Source: Cephalopachus bancanus | Taxonomy: Eukaryota; Chordata; Mammalia; Primates; Tarsiidae | Reading direction: 5' to 3' | DNA: 64,000 nucleotides | Assembly: GCA_027257055.1 (NCBI GenBank) | Contig: JAPVLO010000232.1 | Span: 4,588,001 to 4,652,000, forward strand | Shown here: positions 34,061-44,200 of the stretch, in pieces | Position numbering within the stretch: position 1 is the first letter of the stretch | How the letters are laid out: each line of letters starts with the position of its first letter | Position numbers and translations under genes: made by a program | Notes under the pieces: generated by a model | Seen by the model: the letters and a program-made list of their open reading frames with translations, nothing else | Told to the model about the DNA's origin: nothing | The model's database searches: none

Positions 34061-35229
34061 ATTTTTAAAAAGGAAAGAAAGTGTAGGAGGGGGCAGGAGT
34101 GCAGAAGAAGAGGATGAGCATTTGGGGCAAACGCAGCAGGCCCTCAAGCAACAGACTTGGGCCAATGGGGTGTGTGCGCAGCCTCCGCCATCTTGGGGGA
34201 TTGCCTGCACGGCGGAGTGAGCCCACGCGCCTTGTGGGGATGGACTTCCTGCCAGAGAGTACTGGCTCCTGGTGGTGCAGCTGGGTGCGGCCCTGGAGGC
34301 TCAGAGCCTGTTTCAGCCCTCGGCCACTCCATGACTGCAGGCAAGTCACTCAGCACCTCCGCCTCTGCTGCCTCATGGATCCCACAAGAAGACAAGTGAT
34401 GACCCTTCATATTTTAGGAGAGATTCCACCCCAGAGCCAGGGGCTTTATACAGCGCTCCCTTGCTGGATTCACTCAGTGTCCCTGGGAGTCACTTGAAGA
34501 AGGAGACAGTGGCATCGTTGATGACTCTGCCTTCATCATGGGCATCATCATCATCATCATCATCCCTTTATGAAAAAGGGACCAGAGACCCAAACAGGAG
34601 CCCTGGAGAGCTGAGAGACTGCCAGGAGCCCCAGGGAGGGCAGTGAGAGTGCCTCACTGCAGCTGCTAGAGAGGTGAGACATCCTGAGAGACTCCACTCT
34701 GTCCCGCCTGTCACTTTTTTATCCTAGTCTCTTCCTCATTCTTGCAATTTTCGTTTAGAACAAGGCTGTCCAGGATGGAGGCATACTTGGGGTTGGCTTT
34801 GACCCGACCAAACCATGAAGTGCAAACATGCTGAGCTGTGGGTGGTAGAGGGGACCGGCTGCTCCAGGGTGGCAGGTGAGAGGGAGAATGGGGAGAAGGT
34901 GGGAGGAGGCAGGGACAGGCTGCTCAGGGAGCTCCTGGGGGGTCTGTTTTCAAGGGATCTGAGGAGAGGAAGGAGGTTGTGAGCACACATCTGACCCTGC
35001 AGCTGAGCAGGGCAAAGCATGGCTGGGGCTGTTTCTTTCCAGAAAGCCTCAATTTCTTTGGAACCTGTTGAAGTCTCATGGAGAGAAATGGGCTTCTGTT
35101 CCTCATGCATCCGACTTGTTCAACAAGCAGGCCGTGTGTGTCCTCCTGGGTCCCGCAGTGTCCAGAAGATGACAATGCCACTGCTTTCGGGGCTTTCCAG
35201 TGGAGGAGACAGGCCCTCCACAAACCAGG
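34061..35229. other. Intergenic, no gene recognised
   Basis: Contains a short (ATC)n run at 34538-34565. Overlapping frames of 60-132 residues on both strands have no common domain. Confidence 0.4.
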
Positions 35230-35880
35230 GAGAAATTATAAAACGACCTCAAGTGGTGAAAAGTGCTGGGAGGAAACAGCAGAGGGGAGTGGCAAGACAG
35301 GTGGGAGGGCTGGCCTCCCCCAGGCCATGGAGAGGCTCTCTGGAGTGGTGACATCTGACCCAAGACCTGAATAGAGTAAGGGTCAGTCCTGGAGACTTCT
35401 GGAGAAAGCCTGTCCCCACACTGTGGGAGGACAGCTGAAGAGCCCTGAAATGGAGTGAGCATCCCAGGAGGAGAGCTGTGAGGCTGGCTGTGAGAGTGAG
35501 GAGCAGGAGAGGTTGGAGCCCTGGGGTGATCAGTCCAGCCCTTGGCTGAGCTGGGGCCCTGATACCACTGTACATGTGATGGTGGACAGCAGGGATTGCT
35601 CTGGCCGTGTGTGGAGGGTAGACTCCAGGAGGGAAGGGCAGCCGGAGGCATCGGGGGCTGTTTCATCCTCCGGGTGGAGATGACAGCAGCAAGGAGCCGG
35701 TGCACAGCAGCAGAGACGACAAAAACAGCCTCAAAGTGGGACCACCGTAACCTGCTGATGAGCTAGGTCTGGGCCATTCAAGCAACCAGGAGAGCAGGAG
35801 AAGGAGCCAGTGGGGGCAGGACTGGCTGTGACGCGTGAGGCCCAGAGACCAGGTGGAGGGGCAGGCAGGTGGATGGAAGG
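35230..35880 (-). mobile_element. L2 LINE fragment, long
   Basis: Reverse-strand L2 order: 'gacatctgacccaagacctg', 'aatggagtgagcatcccagg', 'gctctggccgtgtgtggagg', 'gtagactccaggagggaag', 'gatgacagcagcaaggagcc'. The minus frame of 200 residues (35103-35705) lies in it and shows no conserved reverse-transcriptase motif. Confidence 0.6.
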
Positions 35881-37849
35881 GATCCGTGTCCTCTCTTTAG
35901 GAGTGGAAGGGCTCAGCCTTGCCCCGTGTGAATCGTAGCTGATCCAGACAAAGACACAGAGATGGGCCTCACGGGGAATGAAGGAGCATTCGTTGCCCCA
36001 GGAACGAATCCAGGCACACACAACTGTGTTCAGGGGTCAAGCTCAGTGTCTGTGTTTAGGGGTGGCTGTGCACTAGGACCCCTTGCTCCGTGCCATGGCC
36101 ATGGCCATACTCGCTGCCAGGGTCACTGATGTGTGAAGCAGACCACCTGGGGCAAGCCTGATTCTGGGCTCAGGACTCCCCTGCATTCCGGGACCAACTT
36201 CCACTGGACAGACAGCAGCTCTCCCACTTAGAAGAGCTTTTGACCTAGTTACTTGTGCTGCAGAAGCTGTACCTCAGACTGGACACGGTCTTACCTCAAG
36301 CCATGGTTCTCTAACATGGGCTGCTCTGGCCTGTGGCGCCCCTGGTCAGTCGCTCCTGCACGGTCTCTGAGTTCTCCCAGATGCCTGATTTCTTGAGAGT
36401 TTGAACTGCCCTCAGGGAAAGTGACCTACCTGGAATACTGTTCCGCTTCCCCTTGAGAAGGCAGGAGCCACTCTCAAAGATACCAATGAGGACCTATTGA
36501 TTGACAATCAATCAACCACAAAACTTGCAATCTTCTCCAGAGGTCTGTTGGCCACTAATGGCCAAAGGTAGAGACAGTGACTCTTCAGGGTGACTTCTGG
36601 TCTTTTATGAGCCCTGTTTATAAGAAAGGGACATCTTCCCCATATAGGGCCAGACCCAGGCTACCAACCACACCCAGAGCTTCTCAGTTCTCCTGCGAGC
36701 TCATGGCAGTTTTGTACTTAGTCCAAAAACGTAGAGACTTTTCCTTCTTACATGACCCATCCAGGTCGTCTATGAGCGTCTTTCTCCTTAAAGAACTGAT
36801 TCTGTATCCCTCACACCATCTTCAGCTATTCAGACTTTGTATTCACTGTGGAAACTCACAAAATATTCAGCAATGGGCTGTGCAAGGCTGAGTGGAAAAA
36901 ACAAAACCTTGGAGTTAGAACAATCTGTTTCTTCTTCTGCAAAATGCAAGTTGTGGTGCATGTGCAGCACTGCAGCAATGGATGGTTGGCAATTAGCTGT
37001 GGAAGCCATCGTAACAACAGAAGCAGAAACCCAGCACACCTGTAAATGCACAAAGGAGCCCCCTCCTGGAACCCCAAGGGGGGCACCCGCTGAGACATCT
37101 GTGGCAAAGCAGGCATCTGCGTTTCATCAAGTCAGTGGTTTGAAACTGTATGTCAGAGTCCCGTGATCTGGGGTCTCCGTTTTCCTCCATTTCTATTCAT
37201 TTCCTGTATGCTGGGATTTGGGCATGCAGCATCCACCAGAGGGACAAGGCTGCAGAATGACCTTCCCTGAGTCTGGAGGGTTATCCTGCAGACACCTGCC
37301 CTCCTCCAAGCCACAGGAACAGAAGGTCCGGCTCTGTGTTCAGATCTGCCATTTCCAGGACTGGTCAGCCTTAGGAGTCCAGGTTTGCTCTATACAAAAT
37401 CTCTGTGCCAGAATCTTCTTTGGCTAAGTGTTCATGGTCAAAGCTGATGGACAGTTGAGATGTTTACATCCACCCCTCTCCTTTCTAAGTTGTTTCCTAA
37501 CACATAGGGCACTCCTTATGGTTCTTATATCCATATCCCTTGGCTTGACCTACAAGCATCCAATCATCCTCCAGTTTGTGATTTTACGATGTCTGGTAAA
37601 GTCATTCTAATTCATAACTTCAGAGTTGCTACAAGCCCTGAAATGAGCATTATAGTAATGTCAGTGCTCTCTGCAAGGCACCCTATATCCTACATGTGAA
37701 AGTGATTCAGCAATGTAGCCTCTGCTCTTCCTGGGGGATGGGGATGGATTGTGGTCACCAATAAACATTTGATTCATTGATTGACAACCTCTTAGACCTT
37801 TTCTCCAAGTAAGTCCAAATGGTAAAATGAAGATAAGACAAGCTGTGTC
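35881..37849. other. Intergenic, no gene recognised
   Basis: Some sub-blocks (36540-37160) look like decayed transposon sequence but cannot be assigned. No exon or RNA gene supported. Confidence 0.4.
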
Positions 37850-38290
37850 CTGGTCCTGGTCATGCTAATAACTTGCTAGTGTCCCTGGGCAAGTCAGTTA
37901 ATATTTCTGTGTCTCAGCCGGGCTCGGTAGTTCAGCCTGTAATCCCGCGCCTTTGGGAGGCTGAGGTGAGTGGATTGCCTGAGCCGGCGGGTTCGAGACC
38001 CGCCTGGGCAGCGAGACCTCATCTCTACAATAAATCAAAAATTCAGCCGGGCATGGTAGCGCGTGCCTGTAATTCCGGCTACTTGGAAGGCTGAGGCAGA
38101 AGGATCGCCAGAGCCCAGCAGGTCGAGGCTGCGGTGGCTGGGAGCGGCCACTGCACTCCAGTCTGGGCGACAGAGTGAGATTCCAACTCAAAAAAATATA
38201 TATATATATTTCTGTGTCTCAGTCTACAATTATAAAATGATTCATGACCCCAAAGGTCCCTTCTAGCTTTAAATTACTATGATTTTTTTG
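37850..38290 (+). mobile_element. MIR-like SINE split by Alu
   Basis: The left part 'tgtccctgggcaagtcagtt' with 'aatatttctgtgtctcag' continues after the Alu as 'tctacaattataaaatgatt' and 'aaggtcccttctagctttaa'. It is an old SINE interrupted at 37918-38205. The pieces read through once the Alu and one duplication copy are ignored. Confidence 0.6.
37918..38205 (+). mobile_element. Alu SINE, lineage-specific young subfamily, full length
   Basis: Starts ccgggctcggtagttcagcc (first G's shared with the flank). B box gggttcgagaccc at 37990-38002, linker acaataaatcaaaa, right arm 'gtggctgggagcggccactg', tail aaaaaaatatatat. Exact 17-bp duplication atatttctgtgtctcag at 37901-37917 and 38206-38222. 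Confidence 0.95.
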
Positions 38291-38361
38291 ACCTTGTTAT
38301 TGAAACTGGCCATGGAGGAAGATCCCCATCACCTTCAACTTGGTTAATACCCTAATATTTA

Positions 38362-38418
38362 ATATATAAAGAGTATAAATAAGACTGATTTAGTATGTAA
38401 AGAGTATAAATAAAAACA
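38362..38418. repeat. AT-rich imperfect direct repeat
   Basis: tataaagagtataaataaga and gtaaagagtataaataaaaa, separated by about 10 bases. May be the tail of a decayed LINE. Confidence 0.6.
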
Positions 38419-39284
38419 AAAAATAGTGGTAGCCCCAGAGCATAGGGTGAAGGAAGGTGGATGCACTGGGGACACCCTCTGTGAGTCGAGGGCCCAGCGG
38501 CTCAGCTACACGTACCTGCATCAAAATGAGCAGACCATGCAGAGACTTTTAGAGACATCTCTCCCACGTGGTTCAAGCACAGCTGTGCATGGGGACCAGG
38601 AAGCTAGAAAGGCAACAGACGTTATTGTCAGTTTTTCCATTTTCTTCTTCCCTTTTTAAAAAAATAAGAGGGCCCAGGAGGGAACTGGAAAACAGACGTT
38701 CGATAGCTCATGTGTCCTTAGGGGACACCCACTTTCCGTTCCCATTCTCGAATCTCCTTTTCGGTCTCTTTTCTTTCTTTCTCTGATTCATTTATCGCTC
38801 CTTCACCAGATACTCACTGTGGTATTGAGGCTGCTTCGAGGCTGTGAGGAATGGGTGGGAGGAACAGACAGGAAGCGGCTTCTGAAGACACTGTCAATGT
38901 GTGAGGGCAAATGTCTACTGCCTGGAGCCGGGCAGGGCCCCGGGAGGAGCTGCTGACCGACTCACAGAGCTTCCCCCAACGAGACACACAGACGCCTCTT
39001 GGGTCTGGGCACCCAGCAGTTCACCGTGTACCTGGATGGTGAGTTTGCGGACGTCTTCCTCTGCTGGACTCACTTCAGTGGTCACTCCCAAGTAGGGAGT
39101 CAGGGTCATCCTAAGGGAGGCATGGCCAGAGCCCAGGTGCATGACTTATGGGGGACTGGGACCAGGTGGACTCAGAGCTTGGGTTCCTGAGTGAAGACTG
39201 AAGGTTTGTTCCAACTCTCCCTTCTTCTAGGACTTTCCCCAGGTCCTGGAGCAGGAAGAAGATGAAGCTTTTGGAGTGGAAGAG

Positions 39285-39440
39285 GTCGTGTCCAGACCTC
39301 AGCTCCACTGCTTACAGCACGCCACCTTGGGTGAGTCACTCAATCTCCCTGAACCTCAATTTCCTCACCAGTGAGCCACCAGGAAGGCTGCTTGTAAAAG
39401 TATGAAATCGCTCCTGCACAGTTCTTGGTCACCTGCTGAG
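39285..39440 (+). mobile_element. MIR SINE
   Basis: 'agctccactgcttacagc', 'gtgagtcactcaatctccct', 'gaacctcaatttcctcacc' in MIR order. Confidence 0.7.
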
Positions 39441-40089
39441 CATCCGGTCTATGGTGGCCGTTGTGACTACTATGACCCTGCTAGAGCTCCCACATGCCGA
39501 TGGTCCTGCTGCCTTTTATTGGCTACAGCATCAACATTAATTGAGTTCAGAGAGACCTTAGAAATCTCCTCTCCCAAGTTGATGCAGCACAGCCATGTAC
39601 GGGGGAAGAAGAAATCTAGTTCAATAGCAGTTACTGTCCGTGTTTTCCACACACTTCCTCCCTTTTCCAGAAAGCAAGAGGACCTGGGGCAGGGGGTGTG
39701 GACAGACAATGCCTGATGGTGAGAAGGGGGGTCAGAGAAGCCGCTCCATCTGTCCAGTTCCCATCCTTTCATCTGTAAGGGGGGGTTGGTTCCTTTAAGC
39801 TGGGGTGTCTGTGCCTCAGGGAGAAGGTAGACACTCCCACCTCCAGCCTCCCCGGCACGCCAGCTGCAGTCAGAGGCTGATGTCCTCAGAGGTCCCTGAT
39901 CCTTGGCCCTGTGGACTGGCACATCAGCACTTCCCAGGTGCTTGTTGCTCAATCTTCCTCCTGCAGGACTCAATCCCCTCCTGCACCCCTGCTGGGGAAG
40001 GACACAGTCAGGGAGACTGGCATGGTTCTTGGAGACAAATCCCACCCACTAAACTGTGCCCCGGCCATACAAGTCACCCCACATCTCCT

Positions 40090-40290
40090 TCCTTCCACCC
40101 TGGCTCTCCTTGCCACCTGAGTTGTCCATTCACTTGTCTGCTTACTATTTATCTCCCTTTGCTAGGACATCAGCATCATGAGGGCAATGACCCATTGTCA
40201 GCCCCTGCAGTGACCTGTGTCTAGAAGGCAGCCGGTCCCAGCGCAGGTGTTGGTCAACACTTGCTGAGACAGTGCATGAGGGAACGGCAT
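40090..40290 (+). mobile_element. L2 LINE 3' end
   Basis: 'ggacatcagcatcatgaggg', 'cagtgacctgtgtctagaag', 'gttggtcaacacttgctgag', the plus-strand L2 terminus with decayed 'ttgttgaatga'. Confidence 0.55.
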
Positions 40291-40480
40291 GTGAGTGGTG
40301 CCCACAGAGAGGCTGGGCCACGGGATGGAACAGGCATGTGAGTGGTGACCACACAGCACTTCCTCAGGACACCATCTTTGTGCATGTTATGCCCAGCATC
40401 AGGACACACCCCAGGACGCCATCTGTGGGCATGTCCCATGTGGCGTCAGGGCACACCCTGGTGTCTCCTGGAGCTAGGGT
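40280..40480. repeat. Degenerate tandem repeat, about 48-bp unit
   Basis: gcatgtgagtggtg occurs twice (near 40288 and 40334). The blocks starting ccatctttgtgcatg (about 40371) and ccatctgtgggcatg (about 40419) each end in a cacaccc word, giving a 48-bp period with about two copies. Confidence 0.6.
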
Positions 40481-41749
40481 AGTCTCTCAAGCAGGAAGGA
40501 CAGTGGTATCCTCAGGAAACTGAAGGAGGTGTGGGCTCTGGCCCCGCTTTCTCCTGTGCCATCAGTGCTGCCCCATCAACTGAGGCTGCCGATTGTCCAT
40601 TCATCACTTGAGGGTCCTTTGTCCCCTTTCCACCCATTTCTGCTCTAGTCAGTTCCACTCTGGCTGTAGAGTGGAACCACTGCGTCCTGTCCAGCGGCAG
40701 GGGCTCAGTGCTTTCCTCCCCAGTGCAGGCGGAGGTCTGAGATCCCCCCGGGTTTGTCCACGTGCATGCAGGGACTGAACAGGAGGCAGGAGAACGTGGA
40801 GCCTGGGGTCCCCGTCTGTGTCTCACCTCCTCAGGCCAGGGTGATGGGGAGAAGAAACAGCCCCTTTCCAGGCAACTTGCTGCTCACTGGGTCACTGTCT
40901 ACCTGAATCAAAGGCTGGCTGAGGATGCTGAGCAGATCAAAACAAAGCCCCTCCTAAGCCACCAACGGAGAGGTGGGAGCTCGCAGGATGCAGAGGCGGA
41001 CCAGGAAAGGACACAGAGCAACAGTGCCACCACGTGGCATTCCTGAGAGCAACATGTGACCGCTGGCTTTGCATTCACCTCGTCCTCCAGGGTCCCAAGC
41101 CCCGAACGGATCCAGGCCAGGTTCATGGGTTCATGAGAGCTCAGAGTGCACGGGTCTGCCTCCCACCAGGGTCGCTGCAGGCAGCCATGTAAGAAGACTG
41201 GCTGCCAGGGTGGGCTGGAGCAGAGGGAGTCCCCTCTGGAGGGAAGACGCAAAGAGTGTTTTGCCAATGACTTGGGCACACGGCCTGTGTTGGTGCCTCC
41301 TGCAAAGCCCGCTGAGGGTGCAGGTTCCCTACCCCCCGCAGATCCTGTGGGAGCTCTGTGGAGGTGAGAGGGAGTGTGTGTCTTCCTCAAGCACCCCGGT
41401 GGGCCTGAGACACGTTCAAGTTTGGGACCAGGAAGCGGGAAGTCAGCAAATGAGGAGCATGGCGTCTCTTGGGCTCACCCTATAGAAAGGGGAAGTGGAG
41501 GCAGCAGGAAGGAGGATGAGCAATCATGGTGCAGGGCGAGAAACTTGAAGGGGAAAGGGACACACATAAGACTTCCTGCGGCTGCCCCCAGGTAGGCAGC
41601 CAAGCCTGGTGGAGCATCTTTCCCATATTCCTTCTCCAAGCCAGACCCCCAGGCATGGCTCCTCATTGGGCCTTCCCTGGTCTGTGTGTCCCTCTCCAGG
41701 TCAGCCCTGTGGAGAGTGGGGTGTGTTCCATCCCTAGCTATTGTGTGAA

Positions 41750-41870
41750 TCACCTGGTGGGGACGCACTGGCCCAGGAGCCAAAAGAGCTAGGCTCTGTC
41801 TCGATCTGCTATTGTGGGACAGTGCCACCTTGGAGTCTCTCAGCGTTTCCTCATCTGGAGGAGGAGGGAG
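41750..41870 (+). mobile_element. MIR-like fragment
   Basis: 'gagccaaaagagctaggctc' followed by 'tctcgatctgctattgtggg' and 'agcgtttcctcatctgg' recalls MIR. Weak. Confidence 0.4.
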
Positions 41871-42194
41871 CTGGGCCGAGGGGTTCTGAAGGCTCTGGCA
41901 GCTCCCAGGACTCTCTTGTCCCTGTTCCAGTCCAGCCTGGTGCTGAGCCTGGTGCTGCTGGTGAAGAGGCTCTGATATGTGGAAGGCGTCAGAGCTCGGC
42001 TGCCCCATTCCACAGCAGCATTCCAGTTTCACGGACAGGATTTCCCAGAGATTCCAGAGAGGGATGTGGCTGTGCCAGTGGGCTGGAGCAGGCTGGGAGG
42101 ACCTCAGCCTTGGGGTGCCCGTAAAACGGAGAACGTCCTGCCCTAGCCCCTTCCTCTCCCGCGAGGCACCCCTGGGACGGGAAGTCATGGGATA

Positions 42195-42285
42195 AGTGAG
42201 TATCCTAAATGCCACGAATTGTACACCTTAAAATGGGGAATTTATGTTAAAGGAGTTGGGTGAATTATATTCCAATTCCTAAAAG
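42195..42285 (+). mobile_element. Old L1 terminal fragment
   Basis: 'atgccacgaattgtacacct', 'taaaatggggaatttatgtt', 'gggtgaattatattccaatt': the last roughly 90 bases of an old L1 on the plus strand. Confidence 0.75.
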
Positions 42286-42545
42286 CACCGAATACTTCCA
42301 GAGCAAAGGAGTAAGAAACTGGGAAGTTCTCAGGGTGGAGGGGAGGAGACCATGCTGGGTTCTCAGCTGGCTCTACAGAGGGTTCTCCTCTGGGAGGAGG
42401 CTAAATGCATTTGTCCTGTCGTTGATTTAATATGTTAGACAATTAGTGCTCAGGTGAAACTCAAGTGCTGCGTTCTAGGAGAAGTCAGAGAGTGAAAAAT
42501 CCATCCCAGTCCAGGCCGAGGGGATGATGAGGGGTCATTGCCAGG

Positions 42546-42796
42546 CTGCCCTTGGTTCCAGTTGATCTTGGTCCTGGCTGCCGTCGGCTCAGCTGACCTT
42601 GGCACTGGCTGACTTTGGCCCTGGATGACTTTGGCCCAGCTGACCTTGGCTCTGACTGACCTTGGCTCTGGGTGACCTTGGCTCCTGCTGACCTTGGTCC
42701 TGACCAACCTTGGCCACAGCTGTGGCCCGGCTGATCTTGGCTCTGGCTGACCTTGGCATCAGTTGACCTTGACCTCGGCTGACCTTGGCCCTGACT
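42546..42796. repeat. 16-bp minisatellite carrying TGACCTTG half-sites
   Basis: Unit GACCTTGGCTCTGGCT (16 bp), about 15 units with a break around 42700-42735. Eight exact TGACCTTG words start at 42594, 42641, 42657, 42673, 42689, 42748, 42764 and 42780. Runs of them are spaced exactly 16 bp. TGACCTTG is the reverse of CAAGGTCA, the monomer site of NR5A/ERR nuclear receptors. Minus-strand frames of 85-97 residues across it are repeat-driven. Confidence 0.93.
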
Positions 42797-43067
42797 TGAG
42801 CAGCAGCCCTGCTGGGAATTCCCTTTCTATCCAGCCCAGTTCCTGATTCTTTGCAGCATTCAGATAAGTAGCTCCCAACCATCCTGGAGCCCCTTATGGA
42901 AAAATCTCTTTTCCCTTTTGGTCAGCTGGGGCTGAGCTGGAATTTTCCAAAGGAACTTTTCCTCTGAAACCTGGGGCGGGAGTTGGGGGAGAAGAAGTAC
43001 AAAAGTCTTAGGAAAAACTCATTCCTCCAGAGTGTAAATTTCCATGACAATCAGAGCAAAGACTGAG

Positions 43068-43251
43068 GACCAGGGAAAAGCTGGTGGGACCCTCCTCCGT
43101 CCCATCTCTGAGCAGGACCGCACAGGCCGAGGTCCAGGGAAAGCTAGTGGGACCTTCCTCTTTCCCACCTCTGAGCGGGTCCCCACAGACCCAGGTCCAG
43201 GACACACTGGTGGGACCTTCCTCGGTCTCATCTCTGAGCAGGGTCCCTGCT
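43068..43251. repeat. 63/64-bp tandem repeat, about 2.9 copies
   Basis: Units start at 43068, 43132 and 43195 (gaccaggga / gtccaggga / gtccaggac), each with gtgggacc(c/t)tcctc and atctctgagc-type words. Because the unit is near 63 bp, minus-strand frames of 98 and 132 residues stay open through it with a repeated EEGPTS motif. No exon signals and no known domain. Confidence 0.9.
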
Positions 43252-43489
43252 CCCAGAGACTCCTCCTCTGTGGCCTTCCTACCCCTCGGGGGATGGAGAA
43301 GCAAGCAGTCCCAGGTCTTCCACAGTCATGTGCATAGCTGGGCACTGGAGAAGTGTCTTGAGCGGTCACTTCCTGAGGATGGAAGCAGAGCCTCTTCTGG
43401 GCCAGCATCTGAATCAAGCCCGAACCTCAGAGGGATGGTCTGGTGAGAAACCATATGGGTCCCTGGTCCCATCATCTCTCCCGACCACT

Positions 43490-43610
43490 CTCTGTTTTCA
43501 AATGAAGACACTTGGACCCTGAGAGGCAAAGGGTCTTGCCGAGATCACCAGGGTGTCAGGGCAAGAAGGCCAGAGCTGGCCACTGACTCTGGGTACCTCA
43601 GAGGCCAAAT
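43490..43610 (-). mobile_element. MIR SINE fragment
   Basis: 'tcaaatgaagacacttggac', 'cctgagaggcaaagggtctt', 'gccgagatcaccagggtgtc' in reverse MIR order. Confidence 0.55.
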
Positions 43611-43879
43611 CAGTCCAGGCCCTTCTGTGGCTTCTGGGAACTGCGGTTTTGAGATCATCCCTTAAAAGGGAGGAGCAAACCTCCACTGCCCCTGAGCAGG
43701 AGGACCTTGGGACGGGGCAGGGAACAGGTGGGAGGAGAGGAAAGGTGTGCCACCGCGGGTGGGCCCAGACACTCCTCCCTGGAGCATCCTTGCAGATGCC
43801 CCTGGCCCCTGGACCGGGAGGCCCTGGCATGGTGGGGGTGTGGCAATCCATATGTGGCTGGAGGCCAGCTCTGTGGGAA

Positions 43880-44200
43880 AGGGTCTGGCCTAGTGGAGAA
43901 GGGTAAGGGCCCAAGGACACTGCAGCCGTGGTGGGCTGTGAAACAGGAGTGTTATGATCTGGGGAGCTGGCGGGGCACTGAGACAGTGTTGCTCCCCATG
44001 GAAGGGATGCCAGTCTCAACCAGGTGGTGGGAGAGGAAATGGCGGGGGGAGAGTCAAGAGCCTCCCCAAAGGCAGGGAGGCCTGCCAACTGTAAAGGGAG
44101 GGGCAGTGAGAGAGAAGGAGAAGACTCCCAGGCTTCTCTCCTGGGCACATGGTCAGGTGACGTCATGGAACGAGATGGTGGGAGGCACAGGGCGTCCATG
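43880..44200 (-). mobile_element. L2 LINE fragment
   Basis: 'ggagtgttatgatctgggg' and 'gaagactcccaggcttctct', then 'tgggcacatggtcaggtgac', match the reverse-strand L2 order. The 305-residue minus frame (43498-44415) and 252-residue plus frame (43707-44465) overlap here with no domain. Confidence 0.55.

Noticed and set aside
35103..35705. 200-residue minus frame
   Set aside because: Coincides with an L2 fragment and lacks reverse-transcriptase or endonuclease motifs.
41475..42215. 246-residue minus frame
   Set aside because: No recognisable domain, frames open on both strands, and its ends do not coincide with start or splice consensus.
42546..43251. Regularly spaced repeats considered as a CRISPR array
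   Set aside because: Units are head-to-tail without unique spacers, and the context is a mammalian genome.
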